Positions 6,990-14,541 of a stretch of DNA of 26,434 nt are shown piece after piece (the stretch's first letter is position 1; every line of letters starts with the position of its first letter). Source of the DNA: an uncultured Bacilli bacterium (lineage in GTDB: Bacteria > Bacillota_I > Bacilli_A > RF39 > UBA660). A program made the translations under genes and the position numbers. The notes below the pieces were generated by a model. That model searched no databases. It had not been told where the DNA came from and saw only the letters and a list, made by a program, of their open reading frames with translations. Location of the stretch: assembly GCA_947625395.1 (NCBI GenBank), contig CANQOD010000002.1, positions 1-26,434 on the forward strand. The letters are read 5' to 3'.

Positions 6990-7190
6990 CAAAAGATTCT
7001 ACTTATAAGAACCCAAAAGGGTGGTACCATCTTATTTCATAGAATCTATGCACTTTTTTTGATAACGGAACTTTTCCGAAATGCATTTTCTGTAATCAAG
7101 TTCATTTAGTCCTGTTTCTCTATTTCCACCAACCATAGAGTCTCTTGAAAACCATTCTAAACTACTCCTATCACTTGCATTTATAAATTA
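6990..7190 (-). promoter_or_regulatory. Leucine-specific T-box riboswitch leader
   Basis: T-box leaders sense uncharged tRNA and switch a terminator to an antiterminator. Stem I shows the AGTA/GAA internal-loop motif and the distal stem CTCTATGGTTGGTGGAAATAG. The specifier loop reads GAA-CTT-G, putting the leucine codon CUU at 7098-7100. The T-box sequence AAGATGGTACCACC is at about 7020-7033. The competing terminator pairs AGATTCTA (7040-7047) with TAGAATCT (6994-7001) and ends in a T-rich stretch. It precedes the membrane-protein gene and leuS, consistent with induction on leucine starvation. Confidence 0.93.
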
Positions 7191-7195
7191 TTCTT

Positions 7196-7224
7196 AGTAT
7201 ACTGAATTTTGTCTTTATTTTCAA
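7196..7224 (-). promoter_or_regulatory. Promoter of the leuS operon
   Basis: The -35 box TTGAAA (7219-7224) and the -10 box TATACT (7196-7201) are separated by 17 bases. Transcription should start near 7189, just before the T-box stem I. The promoter lies 26 bases after the stop codon of the preceding gene. Confidence 0.85.
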
Positions 7225-7250
7225 GTAAAATCCCATATATTTTCTTGATT

Positions 7251-7637
7251 TCACTGATTAAAATTTTGACAAGTATCCAAATTCACATCAATTGATTCCA
7301 AGAATTCTTGAAATTCTTTATTAGTATCATAAATATAATATATTTTACCATTTTGATTTTTTAAAATATAAGGTCCTAAATCAGTTTCTTCATATCGATT
7401 ATTTTTAGAAATAATTTTAGAAACATCATACGAATAAGTTCCTTTCTTATCTCCTATTACATAAGTATTATCACTATATACACTTAGTACTACAGCTGGA
7501 CAATCAATACGTTCTGATTGAATTGTAAACAAAAGTATCTTTTTTGGGGAACGGAAATAGAATAGTACAAGAACGAGTATCATAAAGACCAAAACGAGAA
7601 TACAACTAATTATTTTCTTTTTCACATTTTTCTCCAT
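7251..7637 (-). CDS. Uncharacterised membrane-anchored protein downstream of proS
   Basis: The 128-residue protein has a basic N-terminus, one hydrophobic segment (about residues 9-28) and a polar domain with many Y, N and D, ending DTCQNFNQ. This is typical of a signal-anchored extracytoplasmic protein. No lipobox follows the hydrophobic segment. I recognise no family. The ATG at 7637 directly abuts the proS TAA and has no good ribosome binding site. An in-frame GTG at 7625 is preceded by GGAG with six-base spacing and may be the true start. The coding sequence looks more AT-rich than its neighbours, suggesting a fast-evolving or acquired gene. It is probably expressed from the proS transcript. 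Confidence 0.7.
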   Translation of the reverse strand: MEKNVKKKIISCILVLVFMILVLVLFYFRSPKKILLFTIQSERIDCPAVVLSVYSDNTYVIGDKKGTYSYDVSKIISKNNRYEETDLGPYILKNQNGKIYYIYDTNKEFQEFLESIDVNLDTCQNFNQ

Positions 7638-9062
7638 TTAATATTGAATGCCCCATACAACATGATATTTTGCTTCTTTTCCACAAACCACACAGTGTTC
7701 GTCTATTTTTTCCCCATCTTCTAGGATACAACGAGATTTGGTTCCTTTGATTTCTTTCATCTTTGCTTCACAAGCTTCATCCCCACACCACATCGCATGA
7801 ATGAATCCAGGTTGTTTATCCATTTGTGCTTTGACTTCATCGAGATGATGGCACGTAAAGGTAAAGGCATCTCGTCTTGCTTTCGCACGGGCAAACATTT
7901 CCTGTTGCATAGTGCGCAGTTCATTTTGGACAACCGTAATGATATCTTCTTCTAAAGACACTTCTTTCTTCTCTCTTGTATCTCGTCTTGTAAGAATGAT
8001 TTGATTTTGTTCTAAATCCCGTTCACCGATTTCAAGACGAAGAGGAATTCCAGTTACCTCTGCTTCAGCAAACTTAAATCCTGCTGATTTCTCTGTTTGG
8101 TCAACAGTGACCGTAATGCCAACACCCTCTAGTTCTTTGCGGATGGCATCCATTTTATCTAAAACCTTTTCTGTCATTTGAATCGGAATCATGCACACTT
8201 GTACAGGCGCAATTTTAGGCGGCAAAACAAGACCATTATCATCACTATGCACCATGATTAAAGCCCCAATCATACGAGTTGTGGAACCCCATGAAGTTTG
8301 ATAACAATAAGAAAGTTCATTGTTTCTATCTTTAAAGGAAATATCATAAGCTTTTGCAAACTTTTGACCAAAATAGTGAGAAGTCGCTGATTGTAAAGTA
8401 ATACCATTATACATCATTGCTTCAACGGTCAGTGTATACTCTGCCCCTGCGAACTTTTCTTTTTCCGTTTTGCGCCCTGTGATGACAGGAATCGCTAAAT
8501 AGTCTTCAAAGAAAGTCTTATACACATCTAACATTTTCTTTGTTTCTTCTTCCGCTTCTTCTCTTGTTTCATGTACAGTATGTCCCTCTTGCCATAAAAA
8601 TTCACGACTTCTTAAAAAAGGCCTCGTTTCTTTTTCCCAGCGCATGACATTACACCACTGATTATATTTTAAAGGCAAATCACGATAAGATTGAATTACA
8701 TGACTATAATAATCACTAAATAAAGTTTCACTGGTCGGACGAATGCATAAACGTTCTTCTAATTCTTTTTCTCCACCTTGTGTAACCCAAGCAACTTCAG
8801 GAGCAAAACCATGAATTAATTCTCCCTCTTTTTGCATTAAACTCTCAGGAATTAAAAGGGGCATATACACATTTTGATGTCCTGTTTCTTTAAACATTTT
8901 ATCCATTGTCTTTTGAATCATTTCCCATAAAGCATAACCTCTTGGTTCAAAGACAATACACCCTTTTACGTTAGAATAATCTGCAAGACGGGCTGCTTTG
9001 ACAACATCCGTATACCACTTTGCAAAATCAACATCTCGTGATGTAATTGCTTTGTTTTTCAT
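7638..9062 (-). CDS. proS: Prolyl-tRNA synthetase, archaeal/eukaryotic type
   Basis: This class II synthetase charges tRNA-Pro. At about 474 residues it is the short form that lacks the bacterial-type editing insertion between motifs 2 and 3. Visible are SRDVDFAKWYTDVV at the N-terminus, CIRPTSET, the motif 2 region MRWEKETRPFLRSREFLWQEGHT, and motif 3 TTRMIGALIMVHSDDNG. The C-terminal domain has clustered cysteines (CHHLD, WCGDEACEAK, CVVCGK), the zinc-type domain, and ends in tyrosine as usual for this class. ATG 9062 is chosen because GAGG lies nine bases upstream; the in-frame ATG at 9068 would leave only three. No T-box precedes it. Confidence 0.95.
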   Translation of the reverse strand: MKNKAITSRDVDFAKWYTDVVKAARLADYSNVKGCIVFEPRGYALWEMIQKTMDKMFKETGHQNVYMPLLIPESLMQKEGELIHGFAPEVAWVTQGGEKELEERLCIRPTSETLFSDYYSHVIQSYRDLPLKYNQWCNVMRWEKETRPFLRSREFLWQEGHTVHETREEAEEETKKMLDVYKTFFEDYLAIPVITGRKTEKEKFAGAEYTLTVEAMMYNGITLQSATSHYFGQKFAKAYDISFKDRNNELSYCYQTSWGSTTRMIGALIMVHSDDNGLVLPPKIAPVQVCMIPIQMTEKVLDKMDAIRKELEGVGITVTVDQTEKSAGFKFAEAEVTGIPLRLEIGERDLEQNQIILTRRDTREKKEVSLEEDIITVVQNELRTMQQEMFARAKARRDAFTFTCHHLDEVKAQMDKQPGFIHAMWCGDEACEAKMKEIKGTKSRCILEDGEKIDEHCVVCGKEAKYHVVWGIQY

Positions 9063-9082
9063 TAACATCGTCCTCTCTACCA

Positions 9083-9112
9083 GTCCACAATAGTGAACTC
9101 ATACTTATTATA
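9083..9112 (-). promoter_or_regulatory. proS promoter -10 box and 5'-end hairpin
   Basis: TATAAT at 9107-9112 is a perfect -10 box. No good -35 box is present: 17 bases upstream lies the T-run of the preceding terminator. The predicted transcript begins near 9100 and would open with a hairpin, GTTCAC (9093-9098) pairing with GTGGAC (9083-9088) around TATT. A hairpin at the extreme 5' end could stabilise the message. Confidence 0.5.
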
Positions 9113-9127
9113 TCTTATTTTAGCCGA

Positions 9128-9164
9128 GAAAAAAACTACTTTTTCAAGCTAGAAAAAGTAGTTT
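9128..9164 (-). terminator. Terminator of the FIST-aldehyde dehydrogenase operon
   Basis: AAACTACTTTTTC (9152-9164) pairs perfectly with GAAAAAGTAGTTT (9133-9145) around a six-base loop, and T residues continue after the stem. It lies about 55 bases beyond the dehydrogenase stop codon and just before the proS promoter. Confidence 0.88.
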
Positions 9165-9207
9165 CGATACAATCGAAGAAACAAGTCCTTCTTGCCAAAT
9201 CTTGGCA
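9163..9207 (-). repeat. Two short hairpins upstream of the terminator
   Basis: TGCCAA-GAT-TTGGCA (9193-9207 region) and TTCGAT-TGT-ATCGAA (9163-9177) are two perfect six-base stems with three-base loops. They lie between the dehydrogenase stop and its terminator. They could protect the 3' end of the message or be chance. Neither has a T-run on the minus strand. Confidence 0.45.
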
Positions 9208-9220
9208 CTTCTTTTTTAAC

Positions 9221-10657
9221 TTATTTTGTAATATTCTTTAAAATAACTGTTTTTGTTCTAGACATTTCTCTTAATGTTGTCATAATTCCCTCGTTACCAA
9301 TTCCAGAATACTTCCAGCCACCAAATGGTTGTTCAAAAGAACGGAAGAAACTAGCGCCATTAATGACAAATCCACCACATTCCATTTGTTCTGAAACTTT
9401 GATAGCTTTATTCATATCGTTTGTAATGATAGAACCTGAAAGTCCATAGATGGATTGATTGGCAATTTCCACAGCTTCCTCAATAGTATCAAAGCCAATA
9501 ATTGGAATGACAGGTCCAAAAATTTCCATATCTTTGGCAACATCCATCTCTTTGGTTACTTGGTCTAAAATCGTTGGCGTATAGAAAGCGCCTTGTCTTT
9601 TTCCACCCAAGACCAGTTTAGCACCTGCTTCAATGGTTTGATTGACTTGCTTTTCAACTTCGATTGCGGCATCTTCACTAATTAAGCAACCAATATCAGT
9701 ATCTTCTTCTTGTGGATAACCAAATTTCAGTGTTTTAATTTTCTCAATCATCTTAGCGATAAAAGCGTCTTTCACACTATTTTGAATCAAGAATCTTTTA
9801 GAAGCACAGCAAACTTGACCCGTATTATAAAGACGTCCCCAAACAGTTTCTTCAACAGCTAAATCAATGTCCCCATCTTCGCAAAGAATAAAGGCATCAT
9901 TTCCACCAAGCTCTAATGAACTATGGGCAAGATGACTCGCACAATTTGTTGCGGCATCAATACCCGCTGCGGTGGAACCTGTTAAGCTCACGATAGATAC
10001 ATCTTTATTTTTCGTTAAAGCACTACCCACTACTGAACCGCTTCCATGAACAACTTGAATGACTCCATATGGAACACCTGCTTCAATTAGAAGTTCAACA
10101 TAAGCAGTGAGTGTTAACGGATTGATAGAAGCAGGCTTTAAAATTGCTGCGTTTCCCATAATTAATGCAGGGGGTACCTTGTTGATAAAAATATCACTTG
10201 GGAAGTTAAAAGGAATAATCGCCACAACGACACCAAGTGGTTGTTGAATCGTATATTGAATGGTATTTTCTTGTCCTTTTTCACTGCCCCGATAAACCAA
10301 ATTGCCATAATCATGTTTCGCCCGTTCAACATATGCTGGAACACCAATTTGAATATTGGCAATCTCAGCACGTGCTTCTTTAATTGGCTTTCCTGTTTCT
10401 TTCGATAATAACATTGCTAGTTTTTCACTATCACGTTTGACTAACTCTGCGAAACGTGATAGAACATCACACCGTTCATGAAGAGGTACTTGTTCCCAAG
10501 CTTTTTGAGCCTTTTTCGCAATTTGAACTGCTTCATTGACTTGTTCTTCTGTTAAACTTGGTACAGTATCTACTAATTCATTGGTTGCTGGATTCATGAC
10601 TTCAATGACTTTTCCATCTTTAGAATCCACCCAATTGTTCCCAATTAAACTTTTCAT
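9221..10657 (-). CDS. NAD(P)-dependent aldehyde dehydrogenase (succinate-semialdehyde/lactaldehyde type)
   Basis: The 478-residue enzyme oxidises an aldehyde to a carboxylate in the cytoplasm. Residues seen are the oxyanion asparagine in PFNFPSD (Asn151), the cofactor lysine in LKPAS (Lys174), the cofactor loop TGSTAAG (226-232), the general base Glu249 in LELGGND, and the nucleophile Cys283 in GQVCCASKR, followed by a second cysteine. The C-terminal FGPVIPI and PFGGWKYSG blocks are typical. Overall likeness is to succinate-semialdehyde and lactaldehyde dehydrogenases, but the substrate cannot be assigned. It follows the FIST gene by eight bases; AAGGAGG, which abuts the FIST stop, supports ATG 10657. 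Confidence 0.92.
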   Translation of the reverse strand: MKSLIGNNWVDSKDGKVIEVMNPATNELVDTVPSLTEEQVNEAVQIAKKAQKAWEQVPLHERCDVLSRFAELVKRDSEKLAMLLSKETGKPIKEARAEIANIQIGVPAYVERAKHDYGNLVYRGSEKGQENTIQYTIQQPLGVVVAIIPFNFPSDIFINKVPPALIMGNAAILKPASINPLTLTAYVELLIEAGVPYGVIQVVHGSGSVVGSALTKNKDVSIVSLTGSTAAGIDAATNCASHLAHSSLELGGNDAFILCEDGDIDLAVEETVWGRLYNTGQVCCASKRFLIQNSVKDAFIAKMIEKIKTLKFGYPQEEDTDIGCLISEDAAIEVEKQVNQTIEAGAKLVLGGKRQGAFYTPTILDQVTKEMDVAKDMEIFGPVIPIIGFDTIEEAVEIANQSIYGLSGSIITNDMNKAIKVSEQMECGGFVINGASFFRSFEQPFGGWKYSGIGNEGIMTTLREMSRTKTVILKNITK

Positions 10658-10665
10658 ATGCCTCC

Positions 10666-11826
10666 TTATTCTCCAAATCCTGTAAATGAAAGTGATAATC
10701 CACCCACAGAATTAGCACTATGGTCATGCTTACCATATTCACCAAATGTAAATACCATTAAGAATTTTTGGTTTGGTAAAGCTGCTTTGACTGTTGGATA
10801 AATTTGATCTTCTTTGCCATCAAGAGCAAGTCCTAATCTTCTTCCTCCACAATGAACTAAGAAATAACTTGTTGGTTTTTTCATTAAACTATTTAATTCT
10901 TTGATTGTTTTTGGATTTGCTTCTACAATTTGGTCCCCAGTTGCTTCCATTAAGCAAACAGTCGTTCCTACTGTTAGATTTGCTCCTATATTAAATGATT
11001 TATCTTCATTACAAGCCATTGGATGACGAATGAGTGTCACACTTCCAATTGGATCTTTCACTCCAAGTGGATTGTGAATTGTTTCCGTTAATAAGTTTCC
11101 ACCAGCGATTTGTTCTAATGTTTTTCCAGTCCATTCACAATATTTATCCGCAGCAGGAACACCATCAATTTCCACAAGTGTTCGAGCACCGCTGACTTTG
11201 GTAATGATTCCATACTTTCCAGTTTCTTGATATTGTCCAGCATAAACATTTTTGATTTCACTATCTGTATAGAAAACAGCGATTACACAACCATCTGCGA
11301 AAGCATCTCCATCATGAAGTAAACTCCATTTACCCTCAACTGTATTATCAGCTGCACTTCCACCAAAGACAGGAATGTCACCTAGTACATCTTGAATTCC
11401 TTTCAAATAAGCCTCTTCTTCTTTAGGACTAGCACTCATAAAGAAATAATCTGGCTTTCTATTTCCTGTTTTAGAAATCACTTCAGTGGCAAGCTTCTGA
11501 CCTAATTCACGAGCGTCTTCTCCTTTATTTTCACATCCTGCAGTAACAACAGTCGCATCGCCTCCGAAAGTCATGAGTCCTACATAACCATCTTCGCTAT
11601 TCAAATAGCCATCCTGTGTACAAATGGCAGCACTTGATGTACAACCAACCACAGAAAGAGATGGACATGTTTCCTTAATTCCTTTCATAATTTCTTTTTG
11701 GTCCATTACACATGACGTAAATAATAAACCAACTTGCCCATTTTCTACTTGAGCCATTTTTGCCGCTTCACATCCAGCTTGATAGGCGTCTTTATTTTGA
11801 CTATAACCTACATTTGTTTTCAACAT
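10666..11826 (-). CDS. FIST-domain (FIST_N plus FIST_C) sensory protein
   Basis: The 386-residue cytoplasmic protein matches the FIST family. The N-terminal part (about residues 30-200) shows GLLFTSC, VVGCTSSAAI and FGGSAADN, and the C-terminal part (about 215-370) shows NPLGV, GDQIVEA and LVHCGGRRLGL near its end. FIST domains are predicted small-ligand sensors, often fused or adjacent to signalling modules. Here the protein has no such output domain and is paired with an aldehyde dehydrogenase, so it may sense or bind that pathway's metabolite. That link is inference. GGAGGG precedes ATG 11826. No membrane segment is present. Confidence 0.88.
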   Translation of the reverse strand: MLKTNVGYSQNKDAYQAGCEAAKMAQVENGQVGLLFTSCVMDQKEIMKGIKETCPSLSVVGCTSSAAICTQDGYLNSEDGYVGLMTFGGDATVVTAGCENKGEDARELGQKLATEVISKTGNRKPDYFFMSASPKEEEAYLKGIQDVLGDIPVFGGSAADNTVEGKWSLLHDGDAFADGCVIAVFYTDSEIKNVYAGQYQETGKYGIITKVSGARTLVEIDGVPAADKYCEWTGKTLEQIAGGNLLTETIHNPLGVKDPIGSVTLIRHPMACNEDKSFNIGANLTVGTTVCLMEATGDQIVEANPKTIKELNSLMKKPTSYFLVHCGGRRLGLALDGKEDQIYPTVKAALPNQKFLMVFTFGEYGKHDHSANSVGGLSLSFTGFGE

Positions 11827-11869
11827 TTTCCCTCCATTTCCGATTGAGCTTACACTCTATCTTAACTTC

Positions 11870-11875
11870 ATTCTA
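11870..11875 (-). promoter_or_regulatory. Extended -10 promoter element of the FIST operon
   Basis: TAGAAT at 11870-11875 is preceded by TG one base upstream, giving an extended -10 box. No convincing -35 box is seen 16-18 bases further up. The start codon is about 44 bases downstream of this box. Confidence 0.5.
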
Positions 11876-11918
11876 TCACAAAAAAGGAAAAGAAGTATCA
11901 TTTTTTTACATTTCTAAC

Positions 11919-11928
11919 GATTCGAATC
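11919..11928. promoter_or_regulatory. Perfect palindrome upstream of the FIST operon
   Basis: GATTCGAATC is a perfect 10-base palindrome about 45 bases upstream of the -10 box. Its position would suit an activator site, but no regulator is encoded in the window. The rest of the 225-base gap between rplQ and the FIST gene holds only the rplQ terminator and AT-rich DNA. Confidence 0.3.
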
Positions 11929-12037
11929 ATTTATTTTTAGTATTTGTATCTTTTTCTTTCTAAACCCTGTTGTCTTCCATCTCTTTACGATTGTGTATTT
12001 TTATTTGAATGTTTTACAAAATCGCTTCTAACAACCA

Positions 12038-12066
12038 TAAAAAAAAGAAGCTTATTTGCTTGCTTC
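12038..12066 (-). terminator. Terminator of the ribosomal cluster after rplQ
   Basis: On the minus strand GAAGC (12062-12066) and GCTTC (12047-12051) form a stem around a 10-base loop that includes the rplQ stop codon. A run of eight T follows (12039-12046). An alternative AAGC/GCTT stem shares the same 3' arm. The short stem overlapping the coding end makes efficiency uncertain, but the position and T-run are convincing. Confidence 0.75.
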
Positions 12067-12417
12067 CTTTCCTTCTTCAACTAATTTTAAGATGACCATT
12101 AAAGCATCATCACCACGACGTTCTTCTAATTTTAAGATTTGCGTATAACCACCATTACGATTTGCATAACGGCTTGCTAAATCATTAAATACTTTATTGA
12201 CAACTTCTTTATCGTTGTGTACGAATGCTAAAGCTCTACGACGAGCTCCAAGGCTTCCATCTTTTCCATAGGTAATCATTTTATCAACAAATTTACGAAC
12301 TTCTTTGGCACGTGTTTCAGTTGTTGTAATGCTTTCATTCATGATAACCTGTTTTGTCATTGTTGCTAACATACTTCTTCTATGCTTGTTATCAACACCT
12401 AATTTTCTATATGCCAT
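12052..12417 (-). CDS. rplQ: Large ribosomal subunit protein bL17
   Basis: The 121-residue protein begins MAYRKLGVDNKHRRSMLATM, matching the L17 signature MxxRKLGRxxxHRxAM, and continues with the family's TTETRAKEVRKFVDKMIT block. L17 sits near the exit of the peptide tunnel on the 50S subunit. Length agrees with the family. It is the last gene of the cluster, 14 bases after rpoA, as in other Bacillota, and is followed directly by a terminator. Confidence 0.98.
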   Translation of the reverse strand: MAYRKLGVDNKHRRSMLATMTKQVIMNESITTTETRAKEVRKFVDKMITYGKDGSLGARRRALAFVHNDKEVVNKVFNDLASRYANRNGGYTQILKLEERRGDDALMVILKLVEEGKEASK

Positions 12418-12431
12418 ACTTTAACCTCCTT

Positions 12432-13382
12432 CTAATCATCTTCTCTTAGGACAAGGCCTAATTCTCTAATTTTATCAAGGACTTCTTTCAAAGATTTCTT
12501 TCCTAAGTTGCGAATCTTCATCATGTCGTTTTCACTCTTATTCACTAAGTCTTGAAGCGTATGAATACCCGCACGTTTTAAACAATTATAAGCACGAACA
12601 GAGAAATCTAAATCTTCAATAGATGTTTCAAGTGCTTTCACTTTAGGGTCTTCTGTCTTTTCAATCATCATCCCACTGATATCAGCAATACTACTTAAAT
12701 TTGTAAGTAAATCAAAATGCTCAATTAAGATACGAGATGCAAGAGCGATTGCTTCTTCAGGCTTCATAGAACCATTGGTATAAACTTCCATAATTAACTT
12801 ATCGTAGTCTTCACTTTGTCCTACACGAGCAGGTTCAACTTCATAAGAAACACGTTCAATTGGAGAATAAAGTGAATCAATTGCAATCACACCAACTTTC
12901 TTGTTATCAAGAAGACGTTTATTCTCTTCACTTCTTACATAACCACGACCATTGGTGACTGTCATTTCCATTTCTAATTTTCCACCTTTGGCAACGGTTG
13001 CGATAACATGGTCCTTATTGATAATTTCAACATCAGAATCTGTTTCAAAGTCACCAGCAGTAACAACGCCCTCTTTCGTCGTTGATAAGCGAATGGTCTT
13101 TGCTTCTTCAGAATGATTTTTTACAACAACACCCTTTAAATTTAAAATGATAGTTGTAACATCTTCAACAATTCCATCCAATGTTTGAAATTCATGAAGA
13201 GCTCCTTCAATTTTAACACTTGAAATCGCACTACCAGGAAGTGAAGATAACATTACACGACGAAGTGCATTTCCAATTGTTGTTCCAAATCCTCTTTCTA
13301 ATGGTTCTAATTCAAATTTTCCATAAAAATTATTTTCTACATAATCCGTAATCTTATATACGGGTTTTTCAAATTGTAACAT
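12432..13382 (-). CDS. rpoA: DNA-directed RNA polymerase subunit alpha
   Basis: The 316-residue subunit dimerises to nucleate RNA polymerase assembly. The N-terminal domain (about 1-232) contains ERGFGTTIGNALRRVMLSS near residue 29 and the closing HFDLL near 222. After an acidic linker the C-terminal domain (about 250-316) carries SVRAYNCLKRAGI and LGKKSLKE. Arg263, Asn266 and Lys296 match the residues that in E. coli contact UP-element DNA. All domains are intact. GGGAGG precedes ATG 13382. The position between rpsK and rplQ is standard. Confidence 0.98.
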   Translation of the reverse strand: MLQFEKPVYKITDYVENNFYGKFELEPLERGFGTTIGNALRRVMLSSLPGSAISSVKIEGALHEFQTLDGIVEDVTTIILNLKGVVVKNHSEEAKTIRLSTTKEGVVTAGDFETDSDVEIINKDHVIATVAKGGKLEMEMTVTNGRGYVRSEENKRLLDNKKVGVIAIDSLYSPIERVSYEVEPARVGQSEDYDKLIMEVYTNGSMKPEEAIALASRILIEHFDLLTNLSSIADISGMMIEKTEDPKVKALETSIEDLDFSVRAYNCLKRAGIHTLQDLVNKSENDMMKIRNLGKKSLKEVLDKIRELGLVLREDD

Positions 13383-13404
13383 GAAACTAACCTCCCTTTA
13401 GTTA

Positions 13405-13788
13405 TTACCCTCTTGGGCGTTTTGGTGGACGACATCCATTGTGTGGAATTGGAGTTACATCATTGATTGCTGTTACTTCAAGTCCAGCTGTTTGTAAAGA
13501 TCTGATAGCTGTTTCACGTCCAGGTCCTAATCCTTTAACAAATACTTCTACTTTACGCATTCCAAGGTCATAAGCTGCTTTTCCAGCACTTTCAGCAGCC
13601 ATTCCAGCAGCAAATGGAGTTGATTTTTTACTTCCCTTGAATCCAATTGCTCCACTAGATGCCCAACTAATTGTGTTTCCATCTTGATCTGTAATAGTCG
13701 TGATTGTGTTGTTAAATGTAGAATGGATATGAGCAATCCCCTCAGGTACGTTCTTTTTTACTTTTCTTTTTCTTGTCTTATAAGCCAT
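13405..13788 (-). CDS. rpsK: Small ribosomal subunit protein uS11
   Basis: The 127-residue protein has the basic N-terminus KTRKRKVKKNVPEG, the central HSTFNNTITTITD block and the C-terminal signature NGCRPPKRPRG. S11 sits on the 30S platform near the mRNA exit and the 3' end of 16S rRNA. Length and order (after rpsM, 19 bases apart; before rpoA) are normal. Nothing unusual is seen. Confidence 0.98.
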   Translation of the reverse strand: MAYKTRKRKVKKNVPEGIAHIHSTFNNTITTITDQDGNTISWASSGAIGFKGSKKSTPFAAGMAAESAGKAAYDLGMRKVEVFVKGLGPGRETAIRSLQTAGLEVTAINDVTPIPHNGCRPPKRPRG

Positions 13789-13807
13789 ACTTTAACCTCC
13801 TTCTCGA

Positions 13808-14176
13808 CTAAACTTTCTTCTTATTTGCAACGATTTTACCTCTACCCTTACGAGTACGAGCGTTACGATTGGTTCTTTGTCCTCTTACAGGAAGCCCTCT
13901 TTTATGACGCGTTCCTTGATAAGAATTGATTTCCATTTTGGTCTTGATATTCATACTTACTTCACGACGTAAGTCACCTTCTGTTAAGTATTTACCCACT
14001 TCATCACGAAGACGAACTTGTTCCTCTTGTGTTAATTCTCCTGCTTTCTTTGCTGGGTCTACTTTCGCATCACGACAAATCGTTTGTGCTAAATTACGTC
14101 CAATTCCATGAATACTTGTAAGTGCGATGCAAGTATGTTTTTCATTTGGAATATCTACACCTTTAATTCGTGCCAT
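13808..14176 (-). CDS. rpsM: Small ribosomal subunit protein uS13
   Basis: The 122-residue protein begins MARIKGVDIPNEKHTCIALT with the helix-two-turn-helix region typical of S13, and ends with TRHKRGLPVRGQRTNRNART plus a lysine-rich tail. S13 lies in the 30S head, where its tail approaches the P-site tRNA. Family length is respected. GGAGG precedes ATG 14176. It follows rpmJ by 15 bases. Confidence 0.98.
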   Translation of the reverse strand: MARIKGVDIPNEKHTCIALTSIHGIGRNLAQTICRDAKVDPAKKAGELTQEEQVRLRDEVGKYLTEGDLRREVSMNIKTKMEINSYQGTRHKRGLPVRGQRTNRNARTRKGRGKIVANKKKV

Positions 14177-14191
14177 CTCTTATACCTCCTT

Positions 14192-14305
14192 TTAACCTTG
14201 TCTTTGTTTGTGTTTAGGATTTTCGCAAATAATACGAATCGTTCCTTTTCTTTTAATGATTTTGCATTTTTCACAGATTGGTTTTACACTTGCTTTTACT
14301 TTCAC
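14192..14305 (-). CDS. rpmJ: Large ribosomal subunit protein bL36
   Basis: This short gene encodes 37 residues, reading (M)KVKASVKPICEKCK to NPKHKQRQG. The zinc ligands Cys11, Cys14, Cys27 and His32 are all present, so it is the zinc-binding form. The start codon is GTG at 14303-14305. An ATG seven bases upstream is in another frame and would give a non-L36 product. GGAAGAG serves as the ribosome binding site. It sits between infA and rpsM, as usual in Bacillota. Confidence 0.96.
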   Translation of the reverse strand: MKVKASVKPICEKCKIIKRKGTIRIICENPKHKQRQG

Positions 14306-14321
14306 TTTTCATCTCTTCCTT

Positions 14322-14537
14322 TCATTTACGATAGGTAATACGCCCACGTGTTAAGTCGTATGGAGATAGTTCTATCATGACAGTATCACCTGGTAGAATG
14401 CGAATGTAATTCATTCGTATTTTACCAGAAACGTGAGCTTCTACAATGTGTTTGTTTTCTAGTTCGACTTTAAATTTTCCACCAGGAATAATTTCTAGTA
14501 CTTTTCCCTCGATTTCAATCACATCATCTTTAGCCAT
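14322..14537 (-). CDS. infA: Translation initiation factor IF-1
   Basis: The 71-residue OB-fold protein starts MAKDDVIEIEGKVLEIIPGG and ends DLTRGRITYRK, matching bacterial IF-1 over its whole length. IF-1 binds the A site of the 30S subunit during initiation. It follows map by four bases and ends in TGA 16 bases before the rpmJ GTG. Nothing unusual is seen. Confidence 0.98.
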   Translation of the reverse strand: MAKDDVIEIEGKVLEIIPGGKFKVELENKHIVEAHVSGKIRMNYIRILPGDTVMIELSPYDLTRGRITYRK

Positions 14538-14541
14538 CTTT

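Noticed and set aside
9069..9220. T-box leader for proS
   Set aside because: There is no GGTACC-type antiterminator motif or stem I. The gap holds a terminator, two small hairpins and a simple promoter.
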